Assembly (NCBI GenBank): GCA_035301285.1
Contig: DATGUN010000037.1
Location: 8,614 to 72,613, forward strand
Direction: 5' to 3'
DNA from: DATGUN01 sp035301285
GTDB lineage: Bacteria > Bacillota > Bacilli > Bacillales > Amphibacillaceae
Length of the DNA stretch: 64,000 nucleotides
Within the stretch, counting starts at the first letter, position 1; every line of letters begins with the position of its first letter. A program made the position numbers and the translations under genes. The notes under the pieces were generated by a model. That model saw only the letters and a program-made list of their open reading frames with translations. It ran no database searches and was not told where the DNA came from. Below are positions 8,038 through 16,602 of the stretch, in pieces.

Positions 8038-9147
8038 ATGTCAATCGATTATAAAAACAGATTGGAACATTTAAGCCATTATTTTAAAGAGAATGGTCTG
8101 ACCATCGGAATGGTGATGGATCCTGCTAACGTGTTCTATTACACGGGCTTTGACTCGGATCCACATGAACGATTCATGGCTCTTGTATGGGATGTTGAAG
8201 AAGACGGATTCCGTTTGTTCGTCCCGGCGTTGGACAAGGATATTGCCGCAGAAGATTCGGTGATAAAAAGCATCATTCCTATTTCTGATGAAGAAGATCC
8301 GTTTGCCATATTGAAGCGTGAAATTGAAACAGGCGGAAGTGGCCGGATCGGTCTGGAGATGAAAGTCGTCAGTATGTTTCACCACCAACGTCTAGAAGAG
8401 GTGTTTCCTGGGTTTACATATGCCGATATTCAGGAAGGGATCAACCAACAACGTCTGAAAAAATCAAGAGACGAAATTGTTTATATGCAAGAAGCGGTTG
8501 ATATCATCGAAAAAGTGCTGGAAGAAGGCATCAAAAAAGTAAAGCCGGGAATGACTGAGGCGGAACTGACTGCCGAATTGGAATACTTGATGAAAACATT
8601 CGGTGCAGAGGGACCATCCTTTTCAACGATTGTGCTTGGCGGGGAAAAATCTGCTTGGCCGCACGGAGTGCCTGGAGAACGTAAACTTCAGAACGGTGAC
8701 TTTTTATTGATTGATTTTGGCGTGAAAACGCGTGCCGGGTATTGCTCTGATACAACACGTACATTTGTTATCGGGGAAGCGTCCGAAAAACAAAAGGAAA
8801 TCTACAATATTGTCAAAGAAGCCAATGAAGCAGGCATACAGGCTGTGAAAGCAGGGAAAGCACTCAAACATTTTGATATCGCTGCCCGTGAGGTCATCAA
8901 TAAAAGTGGCTATGGGGAATATTACAACAACCGTGTCGGGCATGGACTTGGCATTGAAGTACATGAGGAGCCGTCCGTTCATGAAAATAACGAACAGATT
9001 GCCGAAAGTGGATTTTTATTCACGATTGAACCGGGTATTTATATTCCTGACTTCGGCGGCGTACGGATCGAGGATGAGGTATACATCGATGAAAATGGCG
9101 AAGCGGAAGTATTGACGTCGTTCCCGAAAGAGCTGCAAGTGTTATAA
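8038..9147 (+). CDS. M24 family Xaa-Pro peptidase (aminopeptidase P/prolidase-like)
   Basis: This 369-residue protein has a creatinase-like N-terminal domain followed by a pita-bread metallopeptidase domain. The dimetal ligands are visible in LLIDFGVKTRAGYCSDTTRTF (two Asp), GHGLGIEVHE (His), TIEPGIY (Glu) and GVRIEDEV (Glu). It probably removes residues N-terminal to proline from peptides in the cytoplasm, like B. subtilis YkvY or YqhT. GGAGGG nine bases upstream selects the ATG at 8038 over an earlier ATG at 7993. In B. subtilis nothing but scr lies between tadA and dnaX, so the gene is an insertion into a conserved block. Its codon use and base composition look like its neighbours. Confidence 0.88.
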   Translation: MSIDYKNRLEHLSHYFKENGLTIGMVMDPANVFYYTGFDSDPHERFMALVWDVEEDGFRLFVPALDKDIAAEDSVIKSIIPISDEEDPFAILKREIETGGSGRIGLEMKVVSMFHHQRLEEVFPGFTYADIQEGINQQRLKKSRDEIVYMQEAVDIIEKVLEEGIKKVKPGMTEAELTAELEYLMKTFGAEGPSFSTIVLGGEKSAWPHGVPGERKLQNGDFLLIDFGVKTRAGYCSDTTRTFVIGEASEKQKEIYNIVKEANEAGIQAVKAGKALKHFDIAAREVINKSGYGEYYNNRVGHGLGIEVHEEPSVHENNEQIAESGFLFTIEPGIYIPDFGGVRIEDEVYIDENGEAEVLTSFPKELQVL

Positions 9148-9269
9148 GGCGCATGTTCATTACATGGATCGATTTCAGGATGACCTGATCGTTGTTTTTT
9201 TAAAGAATGCGAATGGCAATGGTTTTTAGGCTGAGCGTATGGCTCACACAAACTGCCAATAAATGATGA

Positions 9270-9298
9270 TTGCATTCTCATGCCATAGCCGTTATAAT
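9270..9298 (+). promoter_or_regulatory. Sigma-A promoter of scr
   Basis: TTGCAT (9270-9275) and TATAAT (9293-9298) with a 17-base spacer sit immediately before the SRP RNA 5' end. Confidence 0.75.
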
Positions 9299-9301
9299 AA
9301 A

Positions 9302-9580
9302 TAGTGCCGTGCTAGACGGGGAGGTAGCGGTGCCTTGTAACTTGCAATCCGCTATAGCAAGGTTGAATCCCCATCTGCGGTGATGTTTTTTTATGGTTTG
9401 CCTTACGGGAGTGGTGTTGACGCCTCAGGTCCTGCGCAATAGGAACCCATGAATCCTGTCAGGTCCGGAAGGAAGCAGCAGTAAGTGGTGCTTTCTATGT
9501 GCCGCGGGGAAGCCTGGGCCGAGCCATGAACGTGAGTAACACATAGGATGACATCATCAATGATGGGTGCACGGTGTACA
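9302..9580 (+). ncRNA. scr: Signal recognition particle RNA, large Bacillus type
   Basis: The RNA begins near GTGCCGTGCTAG and GGGGAGGTAGCGGTGCC, which form the Alu-like 5' domain with helices 3 and 4. Near 9461 it carries the domain IV tip GTCCGGAAGGAAGCAGCAG that binds Ffh, and it ends with GGTGCACGGTG. At about 279 bases it equals the long B. subtilis scRNA rather than the short 4.5S form. With Ffh it targets ribosomes making membrane proteins to FtsY. It keeps its position before dnaX, is preceded by a sigma-A promoter and is followed by an intrinsic terminator. Exact processed ends are not visible. Confidence 0.96.
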
Positions 9581-9586
9581 TAATGT

Positions 9587-9622
9587 AAAACCCCTTGCCA
9601 GTTTGGTAAGGGGTTTTAAATT
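9587..9622 (+). terminator. Intrinsic terminator of scr
   Basis: AAACCCCTTGCC and GGTAAGGGGTTTT form a G+C-rich stem followed by T residues just after the SRP RNA. Confidence 0.85.
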
Positions 9623-9700
9623 TCTTTGAACACACGTGCTGTTTCGTAATCTATTACATCCACACCATACAACCTCCTGCAAATTCATGTATCCTCATGG

Positions 9701-9730
9701 TTCACATTTACCCCCTATATCGGGTATAAT
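9701..9730 (+). promoter_or_regulatory. Probable sigma-A promoter of dnaX
   Basis: TTCACA (9701-9706) and TATAAT (9725-9730) with an 18-base spacer lie about 30 bases upstream of the dnaX start. Confidence 0.5.
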
Positions 9731-9760
9731 GAAAGGGACTATTTAAAGGGGAACAAATAT

Positions 9761-11455
9761 ATGAGCTATCAAGCATTGTACCGTGTCTGGCGGCCTAAAC
9801 AATTCAGTGATGTCGTTGGTCAAACGCATATCACACAAACACTCAAGCATGCTATAGAACTGCAGAAATTTTCCCATGCGTATGTTTTCTCCGGCCCGCG
9901 TGGCACCGGGAAAACGAGTGCTGCGAAGATTTTTGCCAAAACCATCAATTGCGAGAATCAGCAAGATGGTGAACCGTGTAATGAATGTGCGGCCTGCCGT
10001 GGCATACAGGATGGGTCTATTTCCGATGTCATTGAGATAGACGCGGCATCGAATACGTCCGTTGAAGATGTCCGCGATATCCGTGATAATGTTAAGTACG
10101 CGGCAAGTTCTGTTCCTTATAAAGTGTATATCATCGATGAGGTACATATGATTTCAACGAGTGCTTTCAATGCTTTGCTTAAAACATTGGAAGAGCCGCC
10201 GAAACATGTTGTATTCATATTGGCGACGACTGAACCGCATAAAATCCCGTTGACAATCATTTCCAGGTGCCAATGCTTTGATTTCAAGCCGATTACGAAT
10301 CAGGCAATCGTCGGACGGATGCAAACCATTATTGAAAAAGAGGACATTTCCGTTTCACCAGAGGCACTTGAAGCTGTTGCGCTTGCGGCTGAGGGTGGGA
10401 TGCGTGATGCACTCAGCATTTTGGACCAAGCCATTTCTTATAGCGATGCGGATGTGTCACTTGAAGATGTGTTGGCGGTAACGGGTGGTGTCTCACAACG
10501 CATTCTGACGGAAATGATCCAGACGATATATGATCAGGATCCACAGCATGCTTTAACACTGCTCGATGATTTAATCAAAAACGGGAAGGATCCCGGACGA
10601 TTTGTCTTTGATTTGATCTACTTCTTGCGCGACTTATTATTATATAAAAGTGCACCGTCCCTTGAGGGGATTTTGGAACGTGCGCTACTGGATACCGCAT
10701 TTAAAGAACTTTCCGGGGCCGTTTTAGATAAATGGATTAGGGAAGCTATCATGCAATTGAATAAATGTCAGCAAGATATGAAATGGACAAACAATCCGAA
10801 AATGTTCATTGAAATTGCTATCCTGACTTTAACCAATGAACCGTCTGATGAAGGATCTGAAACGGGAGCCATTGACAATGCACAGGTCATCAAGCTGACT
10901 GAAAAGATTGAACATCTGGAAAAAGAATTGGATCGGATCAAGCAAAACAAACCGCAACAGGCAGAACAGGCCCCAAGTGAACCAAAGCGGAAACAGTCCC
11001 GCCCACCTAAAAATGGCTATAAAGTTCCTTATGAAAAGATTCGCGCTGTACTTGGGGAAGCGAAAAGAGACGCACTGAATGATGTGCATAAACAATGGGC
11101 AGCTTTTTTAAGTGCCCTAAAAGAGGCGAGCGCCCCGGCACATGCCACCATTCAGGATAGCAAGCCAGCTGCCGCCTCAGACAATGCTTTGGTGGTAGCT
11201 TTTAAATATGATATCCATTGTTCGTTATTCCTTGATAACCGTGAGACGGTCGAGTCGGTATTGCACCGGACATTGCAAAAACCACTTACAATCATTCCGA
11301 TTCCGCAACGTAATTGGCAAGAATTGCGTGAAGAATACATTCAGGGACAGGAACAATCCTCTGCAACGACCGCCGACGAACCTGAAGCAGAAAATCAATT
11401 AGTGGAAGAAGCGCGAAAGCTTGTAGGTGATGATCTGTTGCATATTCATGATTGA
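9761..11455 (+). CDS. dnaX: DNA polymerase III clamp-loader subunit tau/gamma
   Basis: DnaX is the ATPase of the clamp loader that opens the sliding clamp and couples replicase to helicase. The 564-residue protein has Walker A GPRGTGKT (residues 45-52), a zinc module with CNECAAC, Walker B within IIDEVHM, the LLKTLEEPP segment and the SRC sensor ISRCQCF. A charged linker (EKIEHLEKELDRIKQNKP, near residue 385) leads to the tau-specific C-terminal domain. I saw no obvious slippery site for a gamma form. The next genes ebfC and recR are its conserved neighbours; a gap of 139 bases separates it from ebfC. Confidence 0.97.
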   Translation: MSYQALYRVWRPKQFSDVVGQTHITQTLKHAIELQKFSHAYVFSGPRGTGKTSAAKIFAKTINCENQQDGEPCNECAACRGIQDGSISDVIEIDAASNTSVEDVRDIRDNVKYAASSVPYKVYIIDEVHMISTSAFNALLKTLEEPPKHVVFILATTEPHKIPLTIISRCQCFDFKPITNQAIVGRMQTIIEKEDISVSPEALEAVALAAEGGMRDALSILDQAISYSDADVSLEDVLAVTGGVSQRILTEMIQTIYDQDPQHALTLLDDLIKNGKDPGRFVFDLIYFLRDLLLYKSAPSLEGILERALLDTAFKELSGAVLDKWIREAIMQLNKCQQDMKWTNNPKMFIEIAILTLTNEPSDEGSETGAIDNAQVIKLTEKIEHLEKELDRIKQNKPQQAEQAPSEPKRKQSRPPKNGYKVPYEKIRAVLGEAKRDALNDVHKQWAAFLSALKEASAPAHATIQDSKPAAASDNALVVAFKYDIHCSLFLDNRETVESVLHRTLQKPLTIIPIPQRNWQELREEYIQGQEQSSATTADEPEAENQLVEEARKLVGDDLLHIHD

Positions 11456-11594
11456 CCATACACGTAACAGATGCAATCGAAGCGAAAATAGTGTTTAATT
11501 GGTAGTGGTGAGTGATTACGCTGAACAGAAAGTCACTTTTTAATAAACTCATATTCAAAACGATCATAAAAAATATTGATAGGAGGCGTTTTCC

Positions 11595-11912
11595 ATGAAA
11601 GGTAATATGGGAAATATGATGAAGCAAATGCAAAAAATGCAAAAGAAAATGGCCAAGGCTCAAGAAGAGTTGTATGAAATGAGCTTTGAAGCATCTGCAG
11701 GAGGCGGCATGGTTACCGTTACCGCCAACGGCAAAAAGGAAATCACCGATATCAAAATCGAGGAAGAAGTCGTCGATCCGGATGATGTGGATATGCTTCA
11801 AGACCTCGTGCTTGCAGCGACAAACGATGTGCTGAATCAAATTGATACGAAAACGGAAGAAACAATGGGGCAATTCACCAAAGGGATGAACTTACCGGGT
11901 GGAATGTTCTAG
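11595..11912 (+). CDS. ebfC: Nucleoid-associated protein YbaB/EbfC family
   Basis: This 105-residue DNA-binding protein dimerises into a tweezer-like fold. The N-terminal methionine-rich helix (MGNMMKQMQKMQKKMAKAQEEL) is followed by the conserved strand segment GGGMVTVTANGKKEITDIKI and the helix around DMLQDLVLAATNDV. Length and order match the family. It sits between dnaX and recR, 12 bases before recR, and these two are probably co-transcribed. A role in nucleoid structure or recombination is known only in general terms for the family. Confidence 0.95.
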   Translation: MKGNMGNMMKQMQKMQKKMAKAQEELYEMSFEASAGGGMVTVTANGKKEITDIKIEEEVVDPDDVDMLQDLVLAATNDVLNQIDTKTEETMGQFTKGMNLPGGMF

Positions 11913-11924
11913 GAGGAACGCTAA

Positions 11925-12521
11925 GTGTATTATCCAGAACCGATTTCCAAGCTAGTGGACAGTTTTACAAAATTGCCGGGAATCGGACCGAAAACAGCAG
12001 TCCGACTGGCCTTTTTTGTTATAAATATGAATGACGATGATGTCATGAACTTCGCAAACGCGCTTGTAAATGCAAAACGAGAGCTGACCCATTGTACAAT
12101 CTGCGGTCATATCACCGACCAGGATCCGTGTTCCATTTGTCAGGATACATCCAGGGATAATTCGGTTATTTGTGTTGTGCAAGATCCCAAAGATGTGATT
12201 GCGATGGAGAAAATGAAAGAATATAACGGGAAATATCATGTGCTGCACGGCTCCATTTCACCAATGGATGGAATCGGGCCTGAGGATATCAATGTTCCCG
12301 ATTTAATCAATCGATTGAAAGAGGAAGATGTAGAGGAATTGATTCTTGCTACAAATCCCAACATCGAAGGAGAAGCGACCGCCATGTATATTTCAAGACT
12401 CGTCAAGCCGTCGGGAATCAAAACATCCCGCATTGCGCACGGGTTACCGGTTGGCGGTGATTTGGAATATGCGGATGAAGTCACGTTGTCAAAAGCTTTG
12501 GAAGGCAGAAGAGATTTGTAG
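11925..12521 (+). CDS. recR: Recombination mediator RecR
   Basis: RecR works with RecF and RecO to load RecA on gapped DNA. The 198-residue protein shows the helix-hairpin-helix LPGIGPKTAVRLAFF, the zinc finger CTICGHITDQDPCSIC, and a Toprim domain from VICVVQDPKDVIAME to the C-terminal Walker-like region TSRIAHGLPVGGDLEYADE. The start is GTG at 11925, supported by AGGAGGAACG eight bases before. Length is that of the family. It is followed closely by yaaL, as in B. subtilis. Confidence 0.97.
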   Translation: MYYPEPISKLVDSFTKLPGIGPKTAVRLAFFVINMNDDDVMNFANALVNAKRELTHCTICGHITDQDPCSICQDTSRDNSVICVVQDPKDVIAMEKMKEYNGKYHVLHGSISPMDGIGPEDINVPDLINRLKEEDVEELILATNPNIEGEATAMYISRLVKPSGIKTSRIAHGLPVGGDLEYADEVTLSKALEGRRDL

Positions 12522-12536
12522 GAAACAGGTGAGAAC

Positions 12537-12752
12537 ATGGCTAAAAAGGTGAAAAAGCGAGATGTGGATGAAGAGTTGCTGGAATCCATTTTCGTATTGG
12601 AACGTCGGTGGAAACATATTCACTCTATCATGAGCAAAAGTATAGAACCCCAGGAAGCGGGTATCTATGAAGAACAGATTGCCCGCGCCAATTATATCTT
12701 TTTGCTCCGTGAAGCACGCCGCAGGAAGATCAGTGTAATCCGCTATCATTAA
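12537..12752 (+). CDS. yaaL: YaaL family protein (DUF2508)
   Basis: This 71-residue charged, helical protein begins MAKKVKKRDVDEELL and contains RRWKHIHSIMSKSIEPQE and REARRRKISVIRYH, matching YaaL in length and position between recR and bofA. It has no membrane segment or known catalytic motif. It lies 15 bases after recR with its own AGGTGAGA ribosome binding site, so it is probably the last gene of an ebfC-recR-yaaL unit. Function unknown. Confidence 0.88.
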   Translation: MAKKVKKRDVDEELLESIFVLERRWKHIHSIMSKSIEPQEAGIYEEQIARANYIFLLREARRRKISVIRYH

Positions 12753-12851
12753 ATTTACATCATCGCATCGAAAAAACGTGCATCAACGGGTTCTTTTTCT
12801 ACCAGTCCTGGCATAGATAATAGTAACGGACCGGAAAAAGGAGTTGATGCA

Positions 12852-13118
12852 TTGAATTCGACACTTGTCATAGCCATTATTGTTGCGCTTATCGTCGTAT
12901 TACTATTTGTAGGGGCACCTATGAAACCTATGCGGTTTATTGCACATACAACGGTGAAATTGGGAATAGGCATATTGTTTTTGTTCTTTGTCAATGTGTT
13001 CGGCGGCGCAATCGGATTACATGTACCCATCAATGTTTTTACTGTTGTCATATCCGGTTTTTTAGGTTTATCCGGTGTTGCCTCCTTATCGGCTATACAA
13101 TATTTTTTATTCGTGTAA
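12852..13118 (+). CDS. bofA: Pro-sigma-K processing inhibitor BofA
   Basis: BofA is an integral membrane protein of the outer forespore membrane that, with SpoIVFA, holds back the protease SpoIVFB until the signal from the forespore arrives, delaying sigma-K activation. The 88-residue protein has an N-terminal hydrophobic segment (VIAIIVALIVVLLFVG), a second membrane-like stretch (GIGILFLFFVNVFGG) and the conserved C-terminal part with PINVFTVVISGFLGLSGV. The start is TTG at 12852, with AAAAAGGAG eight bases upstream; a nearby ATG at 12847 is out of frame. Place and length fit. Confidence 0.93.
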   Translation: MNSTLVIAIIVALIVVLLFVGAPMKPMRFIAHTTVKLGIGILFLFFVNVFGGAIGLHVPINVFTVVISGFLGLSGVASLSAIQYFLFV

Positions 13119-13358
13119 ATGTGGACCTGCCTGACTTCGGTTATGGTGGGTTTTTTAATGTTTAAGAACGGATTTCTGCCATCTTCTCCTTTCCATGTTC
13201 TAGCCGTTCATGTGTCGGTGGTATGTAAAAGTGGGATTACAATTTGGATTCGGGCCGAATCGTGGTGAATCCAAATATTCAATCTGTCAGAGAAACCTTC
13301 TTTCATGATGGATTCCAATACTATTATATATTCAATAAAGATTTTCATATTTTCAGGA

Positions 13359-13388
13359 GTATATATTTTGTGAGATTGGGAGACACTA
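13359..13388 (+). promoter_or_regulatory. Sigma-F promoter of gin
   Basis: GTATA (13359-13363) and GGAGACACTA (13379-13388), separated by 15 bases, match the forespore sigma-F consensus (GTATA, GGNNANAMTA) at every defined position. The gin start follows 20 bases later. B. subtilis csfB is a sigma-F gene. Confidence 0.75.
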
Positions 13389-13408
13389 ATGAAACGGAGG
13401 TGGAATTG

Positions 13409-13600
13409 ATGAACAAACCATTGATGTATGAGCGTTGTGTAATTTGTGAAGAAGAAAAGGAATTAGGTATTCATCTATACAAACTATTTATTTGTTCGGA
13501 ATGTGAAAGGAACATGGTTCACACTGAACCGCGTGAAGCAAAATATAATTACTATCTTAAAAAATTAAAGAATATGAATCAACCAACCCTTTATTCATAG
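13409..13600 (+). CDS. csfB: Sigma-G inhibitor Gin (CsfB)
   Basis: Gin is a small zinc protein made early in the forespore that binds sigma-G and blocks its premature activity. The 63-residue product has two cysteine pairs, CVICEEEKE and CSEC, giving a treble-clef-like zinc site, followed by a helical tail YNYYLKKLKNMN. ACGGAGGTGG upstream of the ATG at 13409 fixes the start; the same frame is open for 55 codons upstream (to a TTG at 13244), but that part has no family match. A sigma-F promoter lies in that upstream part. It keeps the bofA-csfB order of B. subtilis. Confidence 0.93.
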   Translation: MNKPLMYERCVICEEEKELGIHLYKLFICSECERNMVHTEPREAKYNYYLKKLKNMNQPTLYS

Positions 13601-14192
13601 GGTGTAGCCCCTTTTCTTGAATGCACATTTTCCTTTTTTTATGAGGTGATGTGTATTTTTTTATGGAGAAAAAATAATCACTTGATAATTTATTAACATT
13701 CATACCGTATACATATATAATGGGGATGTGGGAACCTTGGATATACAGCACATCAATTAAACAATACACAAAATAGTGGCCCGCTTATCAATTTGTACTT
13801 AAATAAAGGTCTCGTAAGGCACTTATTTTGATACAAATCTAATTTGTACCTAATTAATGCTTCCGTAAGGCGCTTAACTAAATATAAACGTATTTATCAT
13901 CAGCGTTTCATACATCATTATGATGCCGACACGGATTAGGATTTTATTTAAACAGAAATTCAAGGAAAAGGTGTCCCGAACAACGTTTCTAGTCTTTGTT
14001 GATTTTGCCACAAGCCCAGCTATCGTAAAAAATGGATATTCCATACCTTCACTTTGATAAGTTGACCTTTTAAGTTTTCTAACCAATGAGATTATCAAAA
14101 TCGTCTGTTTACATAGTAATGCAAGTGATTTCAATGGATCGTATGATACGGAAAACCCACTACTGTATGAATCATAGAAGGAGCTATGAAGA
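13601..14192. other. 592-base gene-free stretch with a two-copy repeat
   Basis: I see no supportable gene. A weak hairpin (ACCCT/AGGGT at 13586-13603) overlaps the gin stop. At 13792-13885 two similar units each begin ATTTGTAC and carry CGTAAGGC followed by a CTTA segment, with imperfect dyad symmetry. A minus-strand reading frame of 86 codons (14134-13874) has no ribosome binding site or family match. The yaaO ribosome binding site AAGGAGC closes the stretch. Confidence 0.6.
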
Positions 14193-15635
14193 ATGAAACA
14201 TTTTCACATCCCTATTTTGCAAAAACTCATTGCATTTCAAGCGCAAAACCCTATTTCCTTCCATGTACCGGGACATAAAAATGGAGCGCTGTTTCCGGAT
14301 GAAGCTCGTCCCTTTTTTGAATCCATTTTGCCATTGGATTTGACGGAGCTTCCAGGGTTGGATGATTTGCATGCTCCACGCGAAATGATCCGAGAAGCTG
14401 AAGAGCTGGCAGCGACTTTTTTCGAAACACAGTACACATTTTTCTTGGTGGGTGGATCGACTGCCGGAAATCTGGCCATGCTGCTTGCAACATGCTCATC
14501 TAATGATGATGTCATCGTCCAACGTAATTGTCATAAATCGATTATGAACGGCTTGGAGTTGGCCGGTGCGCGTCCGGTTTTCATCGCGCCTGAATATGAT
14601 GAGGAAGAACAGCGATACCTGGCTCCGAGTGAAAATACGTTGGAACAGGCACTCCGTCAATATCCCTCTGCCAAAGCGGTTGTTCTTACATATCCCGATT
14701 ATTTCGGTAAAACATTTAATATAAAAGAAATGATTGACCTCAGTCATGCATATCATATACCAGTGCTCGTCGATGAGGCGCATGGGGTTCATTTTTCGAT
14801 AAAGGATCGGCATATTCCTGATTCTTCCTTGACCATGGGTGCCGATGTTGTTGTTCAATCTGCTCATAAAATGGCTCCCGCGATGACCATGGCTTCCTAT
14901 CTACATTTTCAGTCATCTTTAATACAAAAAGAACGGGTGAGCCATTATTTACAGATGGTGCAGTCAAGCAGTCCGTCCTATCCTTTACTGGCTTCATTGG
15001 ATATAGCGAGGGCATTTTTGCAATCATTGAGTGAGGCTGACGTCCAGGCTATTGTGGAAAGTGCCCGGACGCTAAGAAGAAAGTTCAGCATGTTAACGTG
15101 TTCAACCGTTCGAAATCCGGGGAAATTCGATGATCCATTGAAGATAACGTTGCATATGAAAGAAGGATATTCCGGTAAAGAAATCGCGGCGCTGTTTGAA
15201 AATGAAGGTGTCTATCCGGAACTCGCAACGGAAACACACGTTTTATTCATCCATGGACTGAAGCCTTTTACACAGATGGAAGAAATGGACCGTGTGATAA
15301 AAAATGTGCAGGAAAAATTAAAAAGCATGCCATATCATGCTATAATAGATATAGAAGATATATTGATACAACCTATTGGGGAGTTGGAATTGTCTTATGC
15401 AGAAATGAGAAGGATGCCAGTCAAACATGTTTCCTATGATCAGGCAGAAGGATATGTCGCTGCTGAGGCAGTTATCCCATATCCCCCGGGAATACCGATT
15501 TTGTTAAGAGGAGAACGCATGACCAAGCGTCATCTTCAACAAATGAAGCAGTTTCTTGAAAATGGTATCTCCATACAGACAAGGAATCAAACAAATATGA
15601 TAAGTGTTTTTGAAGAAGGGATAGAAGATACGTGA
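14193..15635 (+). CDS. yaaO: Orn/Lys/Arg decarboxylase-family PLP enzyme YaaO
   Basis: This 480-residue protein is a fold-type I PLP enzyme of the basic amino acid decarboxylase family, in the short Bacillus group that lacks the N-terminal wing domain. Signatures are FHVPGHKNGALF near the N-terminus, LTELPGLDDLHAP, GGSTAGNLAML, the PLP aspartate in VDEAHGVHF and the Schiff-base lysine in QSAHKMAPAMTMAS. The C-terminal domain has YPPGIPILLRGE. The reaction is probably decarboxylation of arginine or lysine, as inferred for B. subtilis SpeA and YaaO; the exact substrate is not shown. AAGGAGC precedes the ATG. Its stop overlaps the GTG of tmk, so yaaO, tmk and darA form an operon. Confidence 0.9.
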   Translation: MKHFHIPILQKLIAFQAQNPISFHVPGHKNGALFPDEARPFFESILPLDLTELPGLDDLHAPREMIREAEELAATFFETQYTFFLVGGSTAGNLAMLLATCSSNDDVIVQRNCHKSIMNGLELAGARPVFIAPEYDEEEQRYLAPSENTLEQALRQYPSAKAVVLTYPDYFGKTFNIKEMIDLSHAYHIPVLVDEAHGVHFSIKDRHIPDSSLTMGADVVVQSAHKMAPAMTMASYLHFQSSLIQKERVSHYLQMVQSSSPSYPLLASLDIARAFLQSLSEADVQAIVESARTLRRKFSMLTCSTVRNPGKFDDPLKITLHMKEGYSGKEIAALFENEGVYPELATETHVLFIHGLKPFTQMEEMDRVIKNVQEKLKSMPYHAIIDIEDILIQPIGELELSYAEMRRMPVKHVSYDQAEGYVAAEAVIPYPPGIPILLRGERMTKRHLQQMKQFLENGISIQTRNQTNMISVFEEGIEDT

Positions 15636-16276
15636 AAGGACATTTTATAACATTGGAAGGTGGTGAAGGTGCCGGAAAAACAACCATTTTACCATCACTT
15701 GCCTCAAAACTGGAAGCGAAAGGATATGATGTGCTCGTTACCCGTGAACCTGGCGGGATCGAGATAGCGGAAAAAATCCGGCATATCATCCTTGATGCAA
15801 CCCATACAGAAATGGATGCACGTACTGAAGCGCTTCTTTTAGCGGCAGCACGGAGGCAACATCTGATAGAAAAGGTATTACCTGCACTGGACCAAGGCAA
15901 ATTAGTATTATGTGATCGATTTATTGACAGCAGCTTGGCTTACCAAGGGTGTGCACGTGAAATCGGTATGGACGATGTCATGATGATCAACCAGTTTGCG
16001 ATTCAGGAATGTATGCCTGACTTGACTTTATTGTTCAATATTCGTCCTGAAGATGGGATGAAGCGCATTTCAACCAATAAACGGGAACAAAACCGTTTGG
16101 ACATGGAGGATATGACGTTCCATGACAAAGTGTATGATGCTTATCAAATACTGGTTGAGCGGTATCCAGAACGTATCCGGGTGGTTGATGCAAACAAACC
16201 GATTGAAACAGTGGAGAATGCCGCACTGGAAGTCATCAAAAGCTATTTTCAAAATATAAAGGAGGGTTTAAAATGA
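15632..16276 (+). CDS. tmk: Thymidylate kinase
   Basis: Tmk phosphorylates dTMP to dTDP, feeding DNA synthesis. The 214-residue protein has the P-loop EGGEGAGKTT, the DR(Y/F) motif in LVLCDRFIDSSLAYQG, the conserved TREPGG segment and a lid region around STNKREQNRLDMED. The start is GTG at 15632, overlapping the yaaO stop by four bases. The stop overlaps the darA start in the same way, showing translational coupling. Position between yaaO and darA matches B. subtilis. Confidence 0.97.
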   Translation: MKGHFITLEGGEGAGKTTILPSLASKLEAKGYDVLVTREPGGIEIAEKIRHIILDATHTEMDARTEALLLAAARRQHLIEKVLPALDQGKLVLCDRFIDSSLAYQGCAREIGMDDVMMINQFAIQECMPDLTLLFNIRPEDGMKRISTNKREQNRLDMEDMTFHDKVYDAYQILVERYPERIRVVDANKPIETVENAALEVIKSYFQNIKEGLK

Positions 16277-16602
16277 AGTTGATTATTGCGGTTGTACAAG
16301 ATAAAGATTCCAATATTCTTGTCGATGCATTAGCGGAAAAGAATTTCCAAACGACTAAACTAGCGACAACAGGTGGATTTTTGAAAGAAGGTAATACAAC
16401 CTTGATGATTGGTTGTGAAGACGTCCATGTTGAAGAGGCACTGAATGTGATCCGTGATAATTGTTCACAAAGAGATCAAATGGTCGCGCCGATCTCGCCG
16501 ATGGGCGGCAATGCGGATTCGTATATTCCTAAGCCTGTCAAAGTGGAAGTTGGCGGCGCTACAGTATTTGTACTGCCAATCGAATCATTCTTTCAATTTT
16601 AA
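16273..16602 (+). CDS. darA: Cyclic-di-AMP-binding PII-like protein DarA
   Basis: DarA (YaaQ) is a trimeric PII-like receptor for the second messenger c-di-AMP. The 109-residue protein begins MKLIIAVVQDKDSNILVDAL and contains TKLATTGGFLKEGNTTLMIG, whose threonines and glycines build the ligand pocket, then the loop region and VEVGGATVFVLPIESFFQF at the end. Length matches the family. Its ATGA overlaps the tmk stop. What DarA controls downstream is not known. It is the last gene before a 413-base stretch where B. subtilis has yaaR. Confidence 0.95.
   Translation: MKLIIAVVQDKDSNILVDALAEKNFQTTKLATTGGFLKEGNTTLMIGCEDVHVEEALNVIRDNCSQRDQMVAPISPMGGNADSYIPKPVKVEVGGATVFVLPIESFFQF

Noticed and set aside
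9761..11455. Programmed frameshift producing a gamma form of DnaX
   Set aside because: I saw no A-rich slippery heptamer with a following hairpin at the expected place; B. subtilis also makes only tau.
13244..13408. N-terminal extension of gin to TTG 13244
   Set aside because: The extension has no family match and contains the sigma-F promoter; a strong ribosome binding site precedes ATG 13409.
13874..14134. Minus-strand reading frame of 86 codons upstream of yaaO
   Set aside because: No ribosome binding site, no recognisable domain, and it opposes the surrounding operon; probably chance or decayed DNA.
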